64,000 nucleotides of DNA, taken from NCBI RefSeq assembly GCF_014643535.1, contig NZ_BMJQ01000013.1, forward strand, positions 62,001-126,000, written 5' to 3'. Source of the stretch: Aliidongia dinghuensis. GTDB lineage: Bacteria; Pseudomonadota; Alphaproteobacteria; ATCC43930; CGMCC-115725. How positions within the stretch are numbered: the first letter of the stretch is position 1; every line of letters starts with the position of its first letter. This document shows positions 6,983-15,400 of the stretch, piece by piece. Made by a program: the position numbers and the translations under genes. The notes beneath the pieces are model-generated. The model was not told the DNA's origin. It made no database searches and saw only the letters and a program-made list of their open reading frames with translations.

Positions 6983-8248
6983 TCAGCCGGCCCCAGGACG
7001 CGTTTCCGGCATCGCCGCCCAGGTGAGGCCGGCGCCAACGACACTGATCGCGCCGAAGCCGAGGAACGTCCAGGCCTCGCCGAAGCGGTCGGCCGTCCAG
7101 CCGCCGAGCACGGTGCTGACGGCGGCACCGATGCCGATCGCGAAGCCAACCAGCCCCAGGCACAGGTTGAAATGGCCGGATCGCCCGGCGACATCGCTCG
7201 TCACCAGCGGCACGATCACGCCGAAGCAGGCGCCGGCGACGCCGTCGAACGCCTGGATCGCCACGACCAGAACCGGCTGAGTGATCCCGGCGAACAACAC
7301 GGCGCGCGCCGCAAGTGCCGCGAAGGCCAGCATGACGATCACGCGCCGCCCGACCCGGTCGGCGAGCCGGCCGATCGTCGGCGACAGCAGCGCCACGATG
7401 ACCTGCGGCAGGACGATGCAGGCAGCGATCAGCAGGTTCGCCTCGCTGGCCGCACGCTTGGTGAGCGCGCTGCTGGCAAGCGGCAGCAGCGCCGCGTTGC
7501 CGAGCGTGAAGAGCGCCGCGCAGAGCGCGAAGACGACGAGCCGCCGATCGAGCAGCAGCTGGCCGATCGCCTTCCGTCGGGCAGAGCGGACCGGCTCCGG
7601 CTCGGCGTCCTCCGACGCGGCCGCCTCCGTCGCCACCAGCCGCTCGTAGCGCGCGAGCGGCACCAGCGTGCCCACCGCCGGCACGGTCAGGACGGCCGTC
7701 AGGAAGAAGACGAACCGTTCCGGCAGGTAATAGCCGCAGGCACCCATGAGCAGCGCCCCGACGCCGTTGCCGATCGAGGCGAAGCGCGCATTCCGGCCGA
7801 GCCGCACGCCCAGCGACGAGGAGCCGGCGATGACGAGACTGAGCGCCGCGATGGCGGGGCCGAGCGTGCAACTCGAAAAACCGTGAAGGATCTCCGCCAG
7901 ATAGACCGAGAGCGGGATCGGCCAGAGCGCGAACATCAGGGCACTGCCGGCAAAGGCAAGCACGCTTGCCAGCGCCACCATGCTTTTGCGCTGGACGGCA
8001 TCGACGACGGCGCCGGCCGGCACCTGGCTCACCATGGCGGTGACGGTGCCGATGCTGAGCGCGATGCCGATCGCCGTCTGCGTCCAGCCCATGCTGGTCA
8101 GGAACACCGCGATGAACGGGCCGAAGCCGGTCTGGATGTTCGCGACGAACAGGTTGAGCCCATCAAGCCCGCGCGCCGCAGCACCGAGCGGCGAGTGCCG
8201 GATGTCGCCGTTCATGCTCGTCTCGCCAGCGGGCCTATCGAGCGGCAT
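6983..8248 (-). CDS. MFS transporter
   Basis: 421 residues with about 12 membrane helices in two halves joined by a charged loop near residue 210 (SEDAEPEPVRSARRK). The A-motif-like loop between helices 2 and 3 reads GAVVDAVQRKSM, and the second-half equivalent is GRLADRVGRRVIVM. This places it in the major facilitator superfamily. Substrate cannot be read from the sequence; drug or sugar efflux are typical for this group. The start is uncertain: ATG at 8248 overlaps the PRC-barrel gene end by 14 bp, and an ATG at 8215 (MNGDIRHS) is equally good. It is the last gene of a minus-strand run that also holds the PRC-barrel and ABC exporter genes. Confidence 0.85.
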   Translation of the reverse strand: MPLDRPAGETSMNGDIRHSPLGAAARGLDGLNLFVANIQTGFGPFIAVFLTSMGWTQTAIGIALSIGTVTAMVSQVPAGAVVDAVQRKSMVALASVLAFAGSALMFALWPIPLSVYLAEILHGFSSCTLGPAIAALSLVIAGSSSLGVRLGRNARFASIGNGVGALLMGACGYYLPERFVFFLTAVLTVPAVGTLVPLARYERLVATEAAASEDAEPEPVRSARRKAIGQLLLDRRLVVFALCAALFTLGNAALLPLASSALTKRAASEANLLIAACIVLPQVIVALLSPTIGRLADRVGRRVIVMLAFAALAARAVLFAGITQPVLVVAIQAFDGVAGACFGVIVPLVTSDVAGRSGHFNLCLGLVGFAIGIGAAVSTVLGGWTADRFGEAWTFLGFGAISVVGAGLTWAAMPETRPGAG

Positions 8249-9053
8249 CGGGGTCGGACGGCGGCGGCCCGACCATCACCGGGGGCGTCGCCGTATCCTT
8301 GTGTTCGGGCTTGTATTCGGGTGCCGCCTGGACGTCGGGCTTGCCAAGCCCGAGCGCGATCGGCGCGTCTGCATCATCCGGCACGAAGCGGACGAGCCGC
8401 CAGTCGATCGCGATCTTGCGGCTGCCGACGCCGAGGAAGCCGCCGAAATCGATCACGACCGCCTTGGGCTCAGCATTACGATCGAGCAGCAGGTCGACGA
8501 CCCGGCCCATGTCCTCGCCCGCCGGTCCCTTGACCTTCTTGCCGAGGATCGAAATCGCCTCCGCCTTCGGGATCGGCTCCAGATTCTTCGGCGGCTGCGG
8601 CTCGCCCTTCGGCGGCGGTGGCGGTGGTGGTGTCTCGGCTGGCTGAGGCGCCTCGCCGGCCGCGGGCGGCGGCGTTTCCCCGGCCGCAGGCGCCTGCGGG
8701 GCGGTGCCCTGGTCCGCGGGGGCTGCCTCCGGTGCAGTTGCCGGCGCTGATGATGGTGGGGATGGCGGCGGTGGTGGCGGGGACGCTGTTGCGGGTGCTT
8801 GCTGATCGGCCGGCGCCGCCGGCGACGGTGCTGCGGGTGCCTGCTGGTCGCCGGATGGCCCTTGCGGCGCCGGCGCTGCATCCAGCACGGACGCCGTGGG
8901 CTCGGTGCTTTCAGACTTGTTGCTTGTGGCCGTCGGGTCATCCGCGGCACCGGCGAGTGGCTGGCTCGCGAGCAGGATCGCCAGCAGCGAAGTGCCGGGG
9001 AGCCAGCGCCTGATCGGTCGTCTTCTAATCAATCGTCGCCGGCCGAGCGCCAT
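8235..9053 (-). CDS. Exported PRC-barrel protein with Pro/Ala-rich linker
   Basis: 272 residues. The N-terminus is strongly basic (RRRLIRRRPIRRW) followed by a hydrophobic segment (TSLLAILLASQPLAGAAD), read as a signal peptide or anchor. Residues about 35-165 are low-complexity Pro/Ala/Gln sequence. A PRC-barrel domain follows at about 170-230: AISILGKKVKGPAGEDMGRV, LLLDRNAEPKAVVIDFGGFL, KIAIDWRLVRF. PRC-barrels bind protein or RNA partners; exported versions are common in alphaproteobacteria and mostly uncharacterised. The gene overlaps both neighbours, the ABC exporter upstream by 25 bp and the MFS gene downstream, so it is co-transcribed with them. Confidence 0.78.
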   Translation of the reverse strand: MALGRRRLIRRRPIRRWLPGTSLLAILLASQPLAGAADDPTATSNKSESTEPTASVLDAAPAPQGPSGDQQAPAAPSPAAPADQQAPATASPPPPPPSPPSSAPATAPEAAPADQGTAPQAPAAGETPPPAAGEAPQPAETPPPPPPPKGEPQPPKNLEPIPKAEAISILGKKVKGPAGEDMGRVVDLLLDRNAEPKAVVIDFGGFLGVGSRKIAIDWRLVRFVPDDADAPIALGLGKPDVQAAPEYKPEHKDTATPPVMVGPPPSDPDAAR

Positions 9054-10816
9054 CCGCGGTTCTCCTCGCCGGAGGCAAGCTGCCGCCGGTACATGCGGGC
9101 GTAGGCGCCGTTCCGCCGCAGCAGCGCGTCGGGCGGCCCGTCCTCAATGATCCGGCCCCGCTCGAGCACGACGATGCGGTCGAACGAGTTGAGCGTCGAC
9201 AGCCGATGGGCGATGGCGATCACGGTCCGGTTCTTGACCAGCCGCATGAGCGCCTCCTGGATCGACTGCTCGGACTCGGTGTCGAGCGCCGAGGTCGCCT
9301 CGTCCAGCAGGATGATCGGCGCGTCGCGCAGGAAGGCGCGCGCGATCGCGAGCCGCTGGCGCTGGCCACCCGACAGCTTCAGCCCCCGCTCGCCGACGAT
9401 CGTGTCGAAGCCCTGCGGCAGGCGGCTGATGAACTCGGTGCAGTGGGCGGCCTCCGCGGCGTGGTAGACCTCCGCGTCGCTCGCCTCCGGCTTGCCGTAG
9501 CGCAGGTTCTCGAGCGCCGAGCGATGGAACAGCGAGATGTCCTGCTGCACGACGGCGACCGCGTGACGGATGCTTTCCTGCGTCACCTTGGAAATATCCT
9601 GCTCGTCAATCAGCACCCGACCTCCGGTCGGATCGTAGTAGCGCTGCAGCAGCGCCAGGATGGTCGACTTGCCGGCACCAGAGCGCCCGACCAGCCCCAC
9701 CTTCTGACCGGCGGGCACGTGAAGGTTGAAATCCTGAAGCACCGGCGCGCCGCTTGGGTAGTTGAAAGTGACGGTCTCGAACGTGACGCCGCCGCCCAGG
9801 TCGATGAGCGGCTTCGCGTCGGGCGCATCCTGCATCTCGTGCGGCAGGCCCAGCACCTCGATCGCTTCGCCCAGCTTGGCGAATTGCTGGGTGAGCTCGA
9901 CGAGCGCCATGGCGAGGTCGCGCGACGCGTGCAGCACGGTGAAGCCGAGCGTCGTCGTCAGCACCACGTCGCCGGTCGAGATCAGATGCTGGCGCCAGAG
10001 CTCGACCGCCCAGACGAGCACGCCCACAGTCACGACGAACACCGAGACCGCGTGAAACAGGCGAAGCCGTTCCAGCGACTGCAGGCTTTCGCGCTGCGCC
10101 GACATCTCCCGCTCGATCTTGTGCGACAGGCGATCCTGCTCGCGCTTGGCCGCGCCGAACGCGCGCACGACGCTCATGTTGGCGACGACGTCGGTGATAT
10201 CGCCGCTGACCGCGGCCGCGCGCCCGGCGAAGCGCGCGTGCAGGTCATGGCCGCTCGCGGCGAGCTTCGCGATGATCGCACCCAGCGCGGCGACGAGCAC
10301 GAACAGCACGGCGGTGATCTGCCAGTTGATCGTGCCGAGCACGATGATGGCGCTGACGACGGCGGTGCCCGGCGGAATCGTCGTCCAGGTCAGCGAATTC
10401 TCGATGGTCCAGGCGGTGTTGGCCGCGGTCGAGATCCGTCCCGCGAGCGCGCCCGGGAACTGGTCGGAGAAATAGCGCGTGCCGTGGCCCGACAGATGGT
10501 CGAACAGGTCGAGGCGCAGGTCGCCGCCGACCGCGACGAAGGCATGGGTCGCAACCCAGCCGGCAAGGCGCCACAGCAGATTGTCGCCGCCGACAAGCGC
10601 CAGCAGCACGCCCACCGCCATCCACAGCTGCCGGTCGCCGACGTTGGGATCGCTCAGCGCGTCGACCAGGTTCTTGACCCCGTATTGCGCGCCGATCGCG
10701 CAGCCGACCGCGGCGAACACCGCGCCCAGCACCACGAGATGGCTGCCGAGGCGGCGGGCCACGTAGTGCAGCAGGAACCGGCCGGGGCCGCGCGATGCAT
10801 AACGAGGCAGGGACAT
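9029..10816 (-). CDS. ABC exporter, fused permease and ATPase
   Basis: 595 residues from the ATG at 10816; an upstream start at 10849 would add 11. The N-terminal half is a six-helix ABCB-type membrane domain (to about residue 320). The C-terminal half is a complete ATPase: Walker A GRSGAGKS, Q-loop AVVQQDISLF, signature LSGGQRQRLAIARAFL, Walker B and D-loop IILLDEATSALD, and switch histidine in IAIAHRLSTL. It would work as a homodimer exporting a lipid, peptide or drug across the inner membrane; the substrate is not predictable. It is first of a three-gene minus-strand run with overlapping ends. Confidence 0.9.
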   Translation of the reverse strand: MSLPRYASRGPGRFLLHYVARRLGSHLVVLGAVFAAVGCAIGAQYGVKNLVDALSDPNVGDRQLWMAVGVLLALVGGDNLLWRLAGWVATHAFVAVGGDLRLDLFDHLSGHGTRYFSDQFPGALAGRISTAANTAWTIENSLTWTTIPPGTAVVSAIIVLGTINWQITAVLFVLVAALGAIIAKLAASGHDLHARFAGRAAAVSGDITDVVANMSVVRAFGAAKREQDRLSHKIEREMSAQRESLQSLERLRLFHAVSVFVVTVGVLVWAVELWRQHLISTGDVVLTTTLGFTVLHASRDLAMALVELTQQFAKLGEAIEVLGLPHEMQDAPDAKPLIDLGGGVTFETVTFNYPSGAPVLQDFNLHVPAGQKVGLVGRSGAGKSTILALLQRYYDPTGGRVLIDEQDISKVTQESIRHAVAVVQQDISLFHRSALENLRYGKPEASDAEVYHAAEAAHCTEFISRLPQGFDTIVGERGLKLSGGQRQRLAIARAFLRDAPIILLDEATSALDTESEQSIQEALMRLVKNRTVIAIAHRLSTLNSFDRIVVLERGRIIEDGPPDALLRRNGAYARMYRRQLASGEENRGWRSAGDD

Positions 10817-10902
10817 GCGTCGCTTCACCTTCGAGCAATTACCGAACAAGGAGCTTTGGAAGGAGCTTGGGTACCGGCCGGCAGCGCCAGTTGCCGGCGG
10901 GA

Positions 10903-13089
10903 TCAGTTAACCGTCACGACCTCGACCGCCCCGGTCCGTTTCACGACATGGAGCGACACGTCCTCGCCATGGCGCCGCAGTTCCAGGTCGACCACCGCGT
11001 CGCCGAGGCGCAGGTCGGTCAGGCGGCATTCGTCCATCCAGGCCGGCAGCACCGGCCGGATGAAGCGGATCTGCCGTCCCGGCGGGTCGAACGAGATGCC
11101 GAGCACCGCACCCAGGAGGCCGAACACGGTGGCGGACGACCAGGCCTGGGGGTTGCAGGCGACTGGATAGGCCGTGGGCGACGAGCCGGCCCGCCGCTCG
11201 AAACCGCAGAACAGCTCCGGCAGGCGCTGATCCGCCACGAACAGCGAGGCGTCGAACAGCGCGCTCATGACCTTGAGCAGCGGCTCGCGCAGGCCGTAGC
11301 GGGCGAAGCCCATGCCGATAAGCGCGTTGTCGTGCGGCCAGACCGAGCCGTTGTGGTACGACATCGGATTGTAGCGCTGTGCGGTGCCCTCGATCGTCCG
11401 CACACCCCAGTGGGAGAAGGACGCCGGCGCCACCAGGCGTTCGGCGACACGCGCCGCCCGCGCCGGATCCGCGAGCCCGCCCAGAAGCACATGGCCGGCA
11501 TTGGACGAGCCGATCCGGCACGGCTGCTTCTGCCCGTCGAGCGCCAGCGCGTAGGTCTCGAGATCGTCGAGCCAGAACGTGCGCTCGAATTTCTGACGCA
11601 GCAGCTCGGCCCGATCGCGGAGATCGGCCGCGCGCTCCGGCTGGTCGAGCTGGACGGCGATGTCGGCGGCGCCCAGATAGGCGGCGTAGGCATAGGCCTG
11701 GACCTCGGCGAGCGCGATCGGCGCGTCGGCCAGGCGGCCGTCGGCATGGAAGATCGAATCGCTGCTGTCCTTCCAGCCCTGATTGATGAGGCCGTTGATC
11801 GACTTGCGGTCGTATTCGAGGAACCCGTCGCCGTCCGGATCGCCGTAGCTCGTCATCCAGCCGAGCGCCGCCTCGATCTGCGGCCAGATCGACCGGACGA
11901 GCGCCAGGTCGCCGGTCCGCCGCCAGTAAGCCGCGGCCAGCACGACGAAAAGCGGCGTCGAATCGACGCCGCCGTAATAGCGCTGGAACGGCACCTCGCC
12001 GAGGATCGCCATCTCGCCGTGGCGGGTCTCGTGCAGGATCTTGCCCGGCTCGGCATCGGCCTTGGCATCGAGCTCGGTCGCCTGGTTCGCGGCCAGGAAG
12101 CGCAGGGTGCCGGCCGCGAGCGCCGGATCGAGCCACAGGCACTGGAGCGCCGTGATGATGCCGTCGCGCCCGAACGCGGTCGAGAACCACGGGATGCCGG
12201 CATAGGGATAGAGCCCGTGCGGCGTCTCGGTGATCAGCATCTCGAGATCGGCGCGCGAGCGGCTCAGCCAGTTGTTGAAGCTCTCGTTGCTGGTGAAGAT
12301 CTGCGTCGTCTGGGCCTGTCGCGCCCGTCGATGCCGGGCCGCGCCCGCGATGCAGGCGCCGCGGTCCGGCGGCTCGCTCCGGCGGCCATCGCGCAAGCAC
12401 TGGACTGCGATCTCGATGTCGCGCGTATCGCCCGGCGCCAGCACCAGGGTCCAGGCAGCACGGCGTGGGGCCACGGCCTCCGATGGCGGATCGAAGGTAA
12501 GCCGCGTCCGCCGCGTGATGCCGTCGCGGCCGCGATAGCCCAGCGTGACACCGCCGGCGTGCTGCTCGTCCGGCAGCAGGTCGCCGCGCAACGTGCGCGA
12601 CGTGCCGCGCACTTCAAAGATATCGACGAAATCGGCTGCGAAATTGAGCTCGAGCCGGAAATGCGCTTCTTCGGCGCCGAAATTGCGCACGGCCAGGCTC
12701 TGGTAGAGCACGTCGTCGCCGAGCACCGTCGTGCTCAGGATATGGACCGTATCCTTGGCCATGGCGCGGCCGTTCCCGCCCGCCAGGTCCGGGTTGGTGA
12801 GATCGGCCATGAGCGCATCGTTATCCTCGGCCACGTACGAGGACAGGAGCAGCGGCCGCACGCCGTCGATGGTGAGCGCCAGCTGGGCGAGATACCGGGT
12901 ATCCTCAAAGAACAACCCCTGGGCCGCGGGACCCAGCGCCTGGGCGTTGCCGAAATCGTCGAGGACGGCAAAGGCCTGGCCCTGCTTCAGGACCCGCAGC
13001 CGCTGGGTCGACACCGCCTCGGTCGCCGCGATGTAGTAGGGCGAGGCGACCGGCCGGGCAGCTGCGAGTGCGGTGGGCGCCGTCGTCAT
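10903..13089 (-). CDS. Glycogen-debranching-type amylo-alpha-1,6-glucosidase
   Basis: 728 residues. The N-terminal part (about 30-260) matches the glycogen debranching N-terminal domain: FAVLDDFGNAQ, GLFFEDTRYLAQLALTIDG. The C-terminal (alpha/alpha)6 part carries IPWFSTAFGRDGIITALQCL, EVPFQRYYGGVDSTPLFVVL, GWKDSSDSIFHADG and PHDNALIGMGFARYGL, typical of the amylo-alpha-1,6-glucosidase family (GH63/GH133-like). It probably trims alpha-1,6 branches from glycogen-like or other glucans in the cytoplasm. The GT4 glycosyltransferase gene ends 15 bp from its start; the pairing of this enzyme with a GT4 is a recurring arrangement in proteobacteria. The exact substrate is unknown. Confidence 0.88.
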   Translation of the reverse strand: MTTAPTALAAARPVASPYYIAATEAVSTQRLRVLKQGQAFAVLDDFGNAQALGPAAQGLFFEDTRYLAQLALTIDGVRPLLLSSYVAEDNDALMADLTNPDLAGGNGRAMAKDTVHILSTTVLGDDVLYQSLAVRNFGAEEAHFRLELNFAADFVDIFEVRGTSRTLRGDLLPDEQHAGGVTLGYRGRDGITRRTRLTFDPPSEAVAPRRAAWTLVLAPGDTRDIEIAVQCLRDGRRSEPPDRGACIAGAARHRRARQAQTTQIFTSNESFNNWLSRSRADLEMLITETPHGLYPYAGIPWFSTAFGRDGIITALQCLWLDPALAAGTLRFLAANQATELDAKADAEPGKILHETRHGEMAILGEVPFQRYYGGVDSTPLFVVLAAAYWRRTGDLALVRSIWPQIEAALGWMTSYGDPDGDGFLEYDRKSINGLINQGWKDSSDSIFHADGRLADAPIALAEVQAYAYAAYLGAADIAVQLDQPERAADLRDRAELLRQKFERTFWLDDLETYALALDGQKQPCRIGSSNAGHVLLGGLADPARAARVAERLVAPASFSHWGVRTIEGTAQRYNPMSYHNGSVWPHDNALIGMGFARYGLREPLLKVMSALFDASLFVADQRLPELFCGFERRAGSSPTAYPVACNPQAWSSATVFGLLGAVLGISFDPPGRQIRFIRPVLPAWMDECRLTDLRLGDAVVDLELRRHGEDVSLHVVKRTGAVEVVTVN

Positions 13090-13104
13090 GCCCGCCCCAT
13101 CCCT

Positions 13105-14157
13105 TCAGGCCAGCTTGAGACGAGCCGGCTGCTCGAGCGCGATCAGGCGCTCATAGAGCCGGGTATAGTCCTCGGCCATGCGGCGCCCGGTGAAGCGGTC
13201 TTCGAAGGCGCGGCGCACCCTGCCGCGGTCGAGCTCCGGCAGCCGTGCGACCGCGGCGATCGCTTCCTCTTCGGTGTCCACGATGAAGCCGCTGACGCCG
13301 TGCTCGATGATTTCGGGCACCGAGCCTCGGCGCATGGCGATGACGGGCGTGCCGCACGCCATGGCCTCGATCATCGCGAGGCCGAACGGCTCGCGCCAGG
13401 CGATCGGGAACAGCAGGCCGGCCGCGTTGCCGAGGAACTCGCTTTTGCGGGATTCGTCGATCTCGCCGATGTACTCGACGTGCGGCAGCGAGAACGACTG
13501 CTCGATATGTTCCTCGAAATAGGCTTGGTCGACCTTGTCGATCTTGGCCGCGATCTTGATGTTCATGCCGCCGGCGGCGGCGATGCGGATCGCCGCGTCC
13601 GGCGCCTTCTCCGGCGAGATGCGGCCGATGAACGCGAGATAGCCGCCCTCGCCCGTGCCGGGGCTGAGGAGATCCTCGGGCAGGCCGTGATAGATCGTCT
13701 CGACGTAATTCGCGATCGGCAGCGGCTCACGCTGGGAATTCGAGATCGATACGACCGGCACATCCGGGAAGGCCTCGTAGAGCGGGCGCAGCTCCGGCAG
13801 GTCGAGGCGGCCATGCAGGGTGGTGACAAACGGCACGTCCATCCGCTCGAGCAGCGGATAGCCCAGATAGTCGATGTGCAGATGGATCACGTCGAATTCG
13901 TGCGCCCGGCGCGCCAGCGTCTCCAGCAGGATGATATGCGGTGCCAGGTAGTCGCGCATACCGGCATCGAGCCGGAGCGCGTGCGGCCAGACCGGCACGA
14001 GCGAGCCCCGCGTTTGGCTGTCGCCGCTCGCGAACAGGGTCACCTCATGCCCGAGTTCGACCAGCTCGTCGGTCAGATAGGCAACGATACGCTCGGTCCC
14101 GCCATAGAGCTTCGGGGGCACAGCTTCCATGAGCGATGACACTTGAGCGATCTTCAT
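13105..14157 (-). CDS. GT4-family glycosyltransferase
   Basis: 350 residues in the GT-B fold. The N-terminal Rossmann half begins MKIAQVSSLMEAVPPKLYGG, with GGTERIVAYLTDELVELGHE. The donor half has LAFIGRISPEKAPDAAIRIA, and the nucleotide-sugar site includes EPFGLAMIEAMACGTPVIA, with both glutamates of the EX7E motif. GT4 enzymes retain anomeric configuration and transfer hexoses from UDP-, ADP- or GDP-sugars. First gene of the run with the debranching-type enzyme, which suggests a joint role in an alpha-glucan or compatible-solute pathway; that is inference. No membrane helix is seen. Confidence 0.88.
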   Translation of the reverse strand: MKIAQVSSLMEAVPPKLYGGTERIVAYLTDELVELGHEVTLFASGDSQTRGSLVPVWPHALRLDAGMRDYLAPHIILLETLARRAHEFDVIHLHIDYLGYPLLERMDVPFVTTLHGRLDLPELRPLYEAFPDVPVVSISNSQREPLPIANYVETIYHGLPEDLLSPGTGEGGYLAFIGRISPEKAPDAAIRIAAAGGMNIKIAAKIDKVDQAYFEEHIEQSFSLPHVEYIGEIDESRKSEFLGNAAGLLFPIAWREPFGLAMIEAMACGTPVIAMRRGSVPEIIEHGVSGFIVDTEEEAIAAVARLPELDRGRVRRAFEDRFTGRRMAEDYTRLYERLIALEQPARLKLA

Positions 14158-14460
14158 GAGGGGGACCTACCGAAATGAGAAATGACGAGCGGATCACTCG
14201 ACTGACGCGGTGACACCGACAAGCGAACACTTCTGACCGGCGGAACGGTTCCGTTTTTTTACTGCGCTGCGTCGTTCTGAGGGCCAGAAGGGGCCGAGCC
14301 GGCGCCGTTTCGGGGCCGCCTCTTGCGCGGAACTCCGCAGTATGCCTTGAATTTGCAGATGGAGCAGAAATCACGGGCCAGGATACTTCATGTGGTCGGC
14401 AAGTACACGCTTCGGTGCCTCCTGTAGCCGCGAAGTACAACTTTTGCTCCCTCTCGGCCT
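14158..14460. other. Divergent intergenic region between the GT4 gene and dedA
   Basis: No gene is supported. It holds a plus-strand terminator-like hairpin (14241-14260). A GGAAC on the minus strand (14253-14249 region) pairs with a TGTT 18 nt away, one base too far for a good EcfG promoter. No other clear promoter was seen. Confidence 0.5.
14241..14260 (+). terminator. Orphan terminator-like hairpin
   Basis: CGGAA-cgg-TTCCG followed by seven Ts (14254-14260). The stem is short (5 bp). No annotated plus-strand gene ends here, because the neighbouring GT4 gene runs the other way, so it may end an unrecognised short transcript. Confidence 0.45.
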
Positions 14461-15147
14461 ATGAGCACGCTGCTGCACGACACGATCATGCCGCTGATCC
14501 GGCACCACGGAGTGGTCGTCGTGGGCGGTGTCACCATGCTCGAGAGCATGGGCGTTCCGGCGCCGGGCGAGAGTGCTGTCATCGCTGGCGCCCTCTATGC
14601 CGCCGCGACCCATGAGATCGGCATCGTGCCGCTGGTGGCCGCCGTCGCGGCCGGCGCGATAATCGGCGACAATCTCGGCTACATCATCGGCCGCAGCGTC
14701 GGCTTCCGGCTGATCCGGCGCTACGGCAAGCATATCGGCCTGACCGACGCCCGCATCCGGCTCGGCCGCTACCTCTTTCAGCGCCACGGCAGCAAGGTCG
14801 TGTTCTTCGGACGCTTCTTCTCGGTGCTGCGGACCTTTGCGTCCGTGCTTGCCGGCGCCAACCGGATGGACTGGCGGCGCTTCCTGGTGGCGAACGGCCT
14901 GGGCGGGGCCCTTTGGGCGTCGACCTATGGCTTCGGCGCCTATTTCCTGGGGCATGCGGTCCGCCGGCTCGAGACGCCGCTCGCGGTGGCGCTCGGCGTG
15001 CTCGGCGCCGCCACCCTCGGCACCGCGATCTTTCTGCTGCGACGACACGAAGCCCGGCTGCAGGGCGAGGCCGACCGGGCCTTCCCGGACGAGGGCCCGG
15101 CAGCGCAGCCACAAAGCGAGACGGGAAGCACGCGGCCGCCGCGCTGA
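14461..15147 (+). CDS. DedA-family membrane protein
   Basis: 228 residues. Family signatures: an N-terminal helix ending VVVGGVTMLESMGVPAPGE, then GAIIGDNLGYIIGRSVGFRL, and the conserved VVFFGRFFSVLRTFASVLAG and MDWRRFLVANGLGGALWAST. The F-x-R-F-x-x-x-R-T motif includes both functional arginines. DedA proteins are inner-membrane transporters related to undecaprenyl-phosphate and phospholipid translocases and affect envelope integrity. A short charged tail (about 195-228) is cytoplasmic. No obvious operon partner; the hybrid kinase starts 250 bp downstream. The start is the first ATG in frame, without a clear ribosome site. Confidence 0.9.
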   Translation: MSTLLHDTIMPLIRHHGVVVVGGVTMLESMGVPAPGESAVIAGALYAAATHEIGIVPLVAAVAAGAIIGDNLGYIIGRSVGFRLIRRYGKHIGLTDARIRLGRYLFQRHGSKVVFFGRFFSVLRTFASVLAGANRMDWRRFLVANGLGGALWASTYGFGAYFLGHAVRRLETPLAVALGVLGAATLGTAIFLLRRHEARLQGEADRAFPDEGPAAQPQSETGSTRPPR

Positions 15148-15400
15148 ATGGCACACGCACAGCGCGCAGTCATCGCCACGCCCGGTGGAACGGCCCGAGA
15201 CCGTGGGGTCCGGCATATCGTCGACTGCGCCGCGGGCGGCCAGTATCCGACAGTCGAGAATAGGGAATCGACCTGCGACCCGATTCGAACGGACGACATC
15301 CGACGGCACCGGAGCCGTTCGCCCCTGATCTCGTTCCGGCGAATATTTTCCCAACGCTTTGCCCGCCCGATGCGATACGCTCGATTCCGTTCCTCGCGGC

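Noticed and set aside
6343..7026. Plus-strand frames across the ecfG to glsB gap
   Set aside because: Biased composition, no ribosome site, and they run antisense through the GlsB-type gene.
10795..14139. A plus-strand open frame of 1114 codons opposite the debranching enzyme and GT4 genes
   Set aside because: It is antisense to two well-recognised proteins, is extremely rich in Arg, Gly, Asp and His, has no ribosome site and no domain. Long shadows are expected at this GC content.
14221..14253. A possible EcfG promoter on the minus strand before the GT4 gene
   Set aside because: GGAAC and TGTT are present but 18 nt apart, one more than the accepted 16-17.
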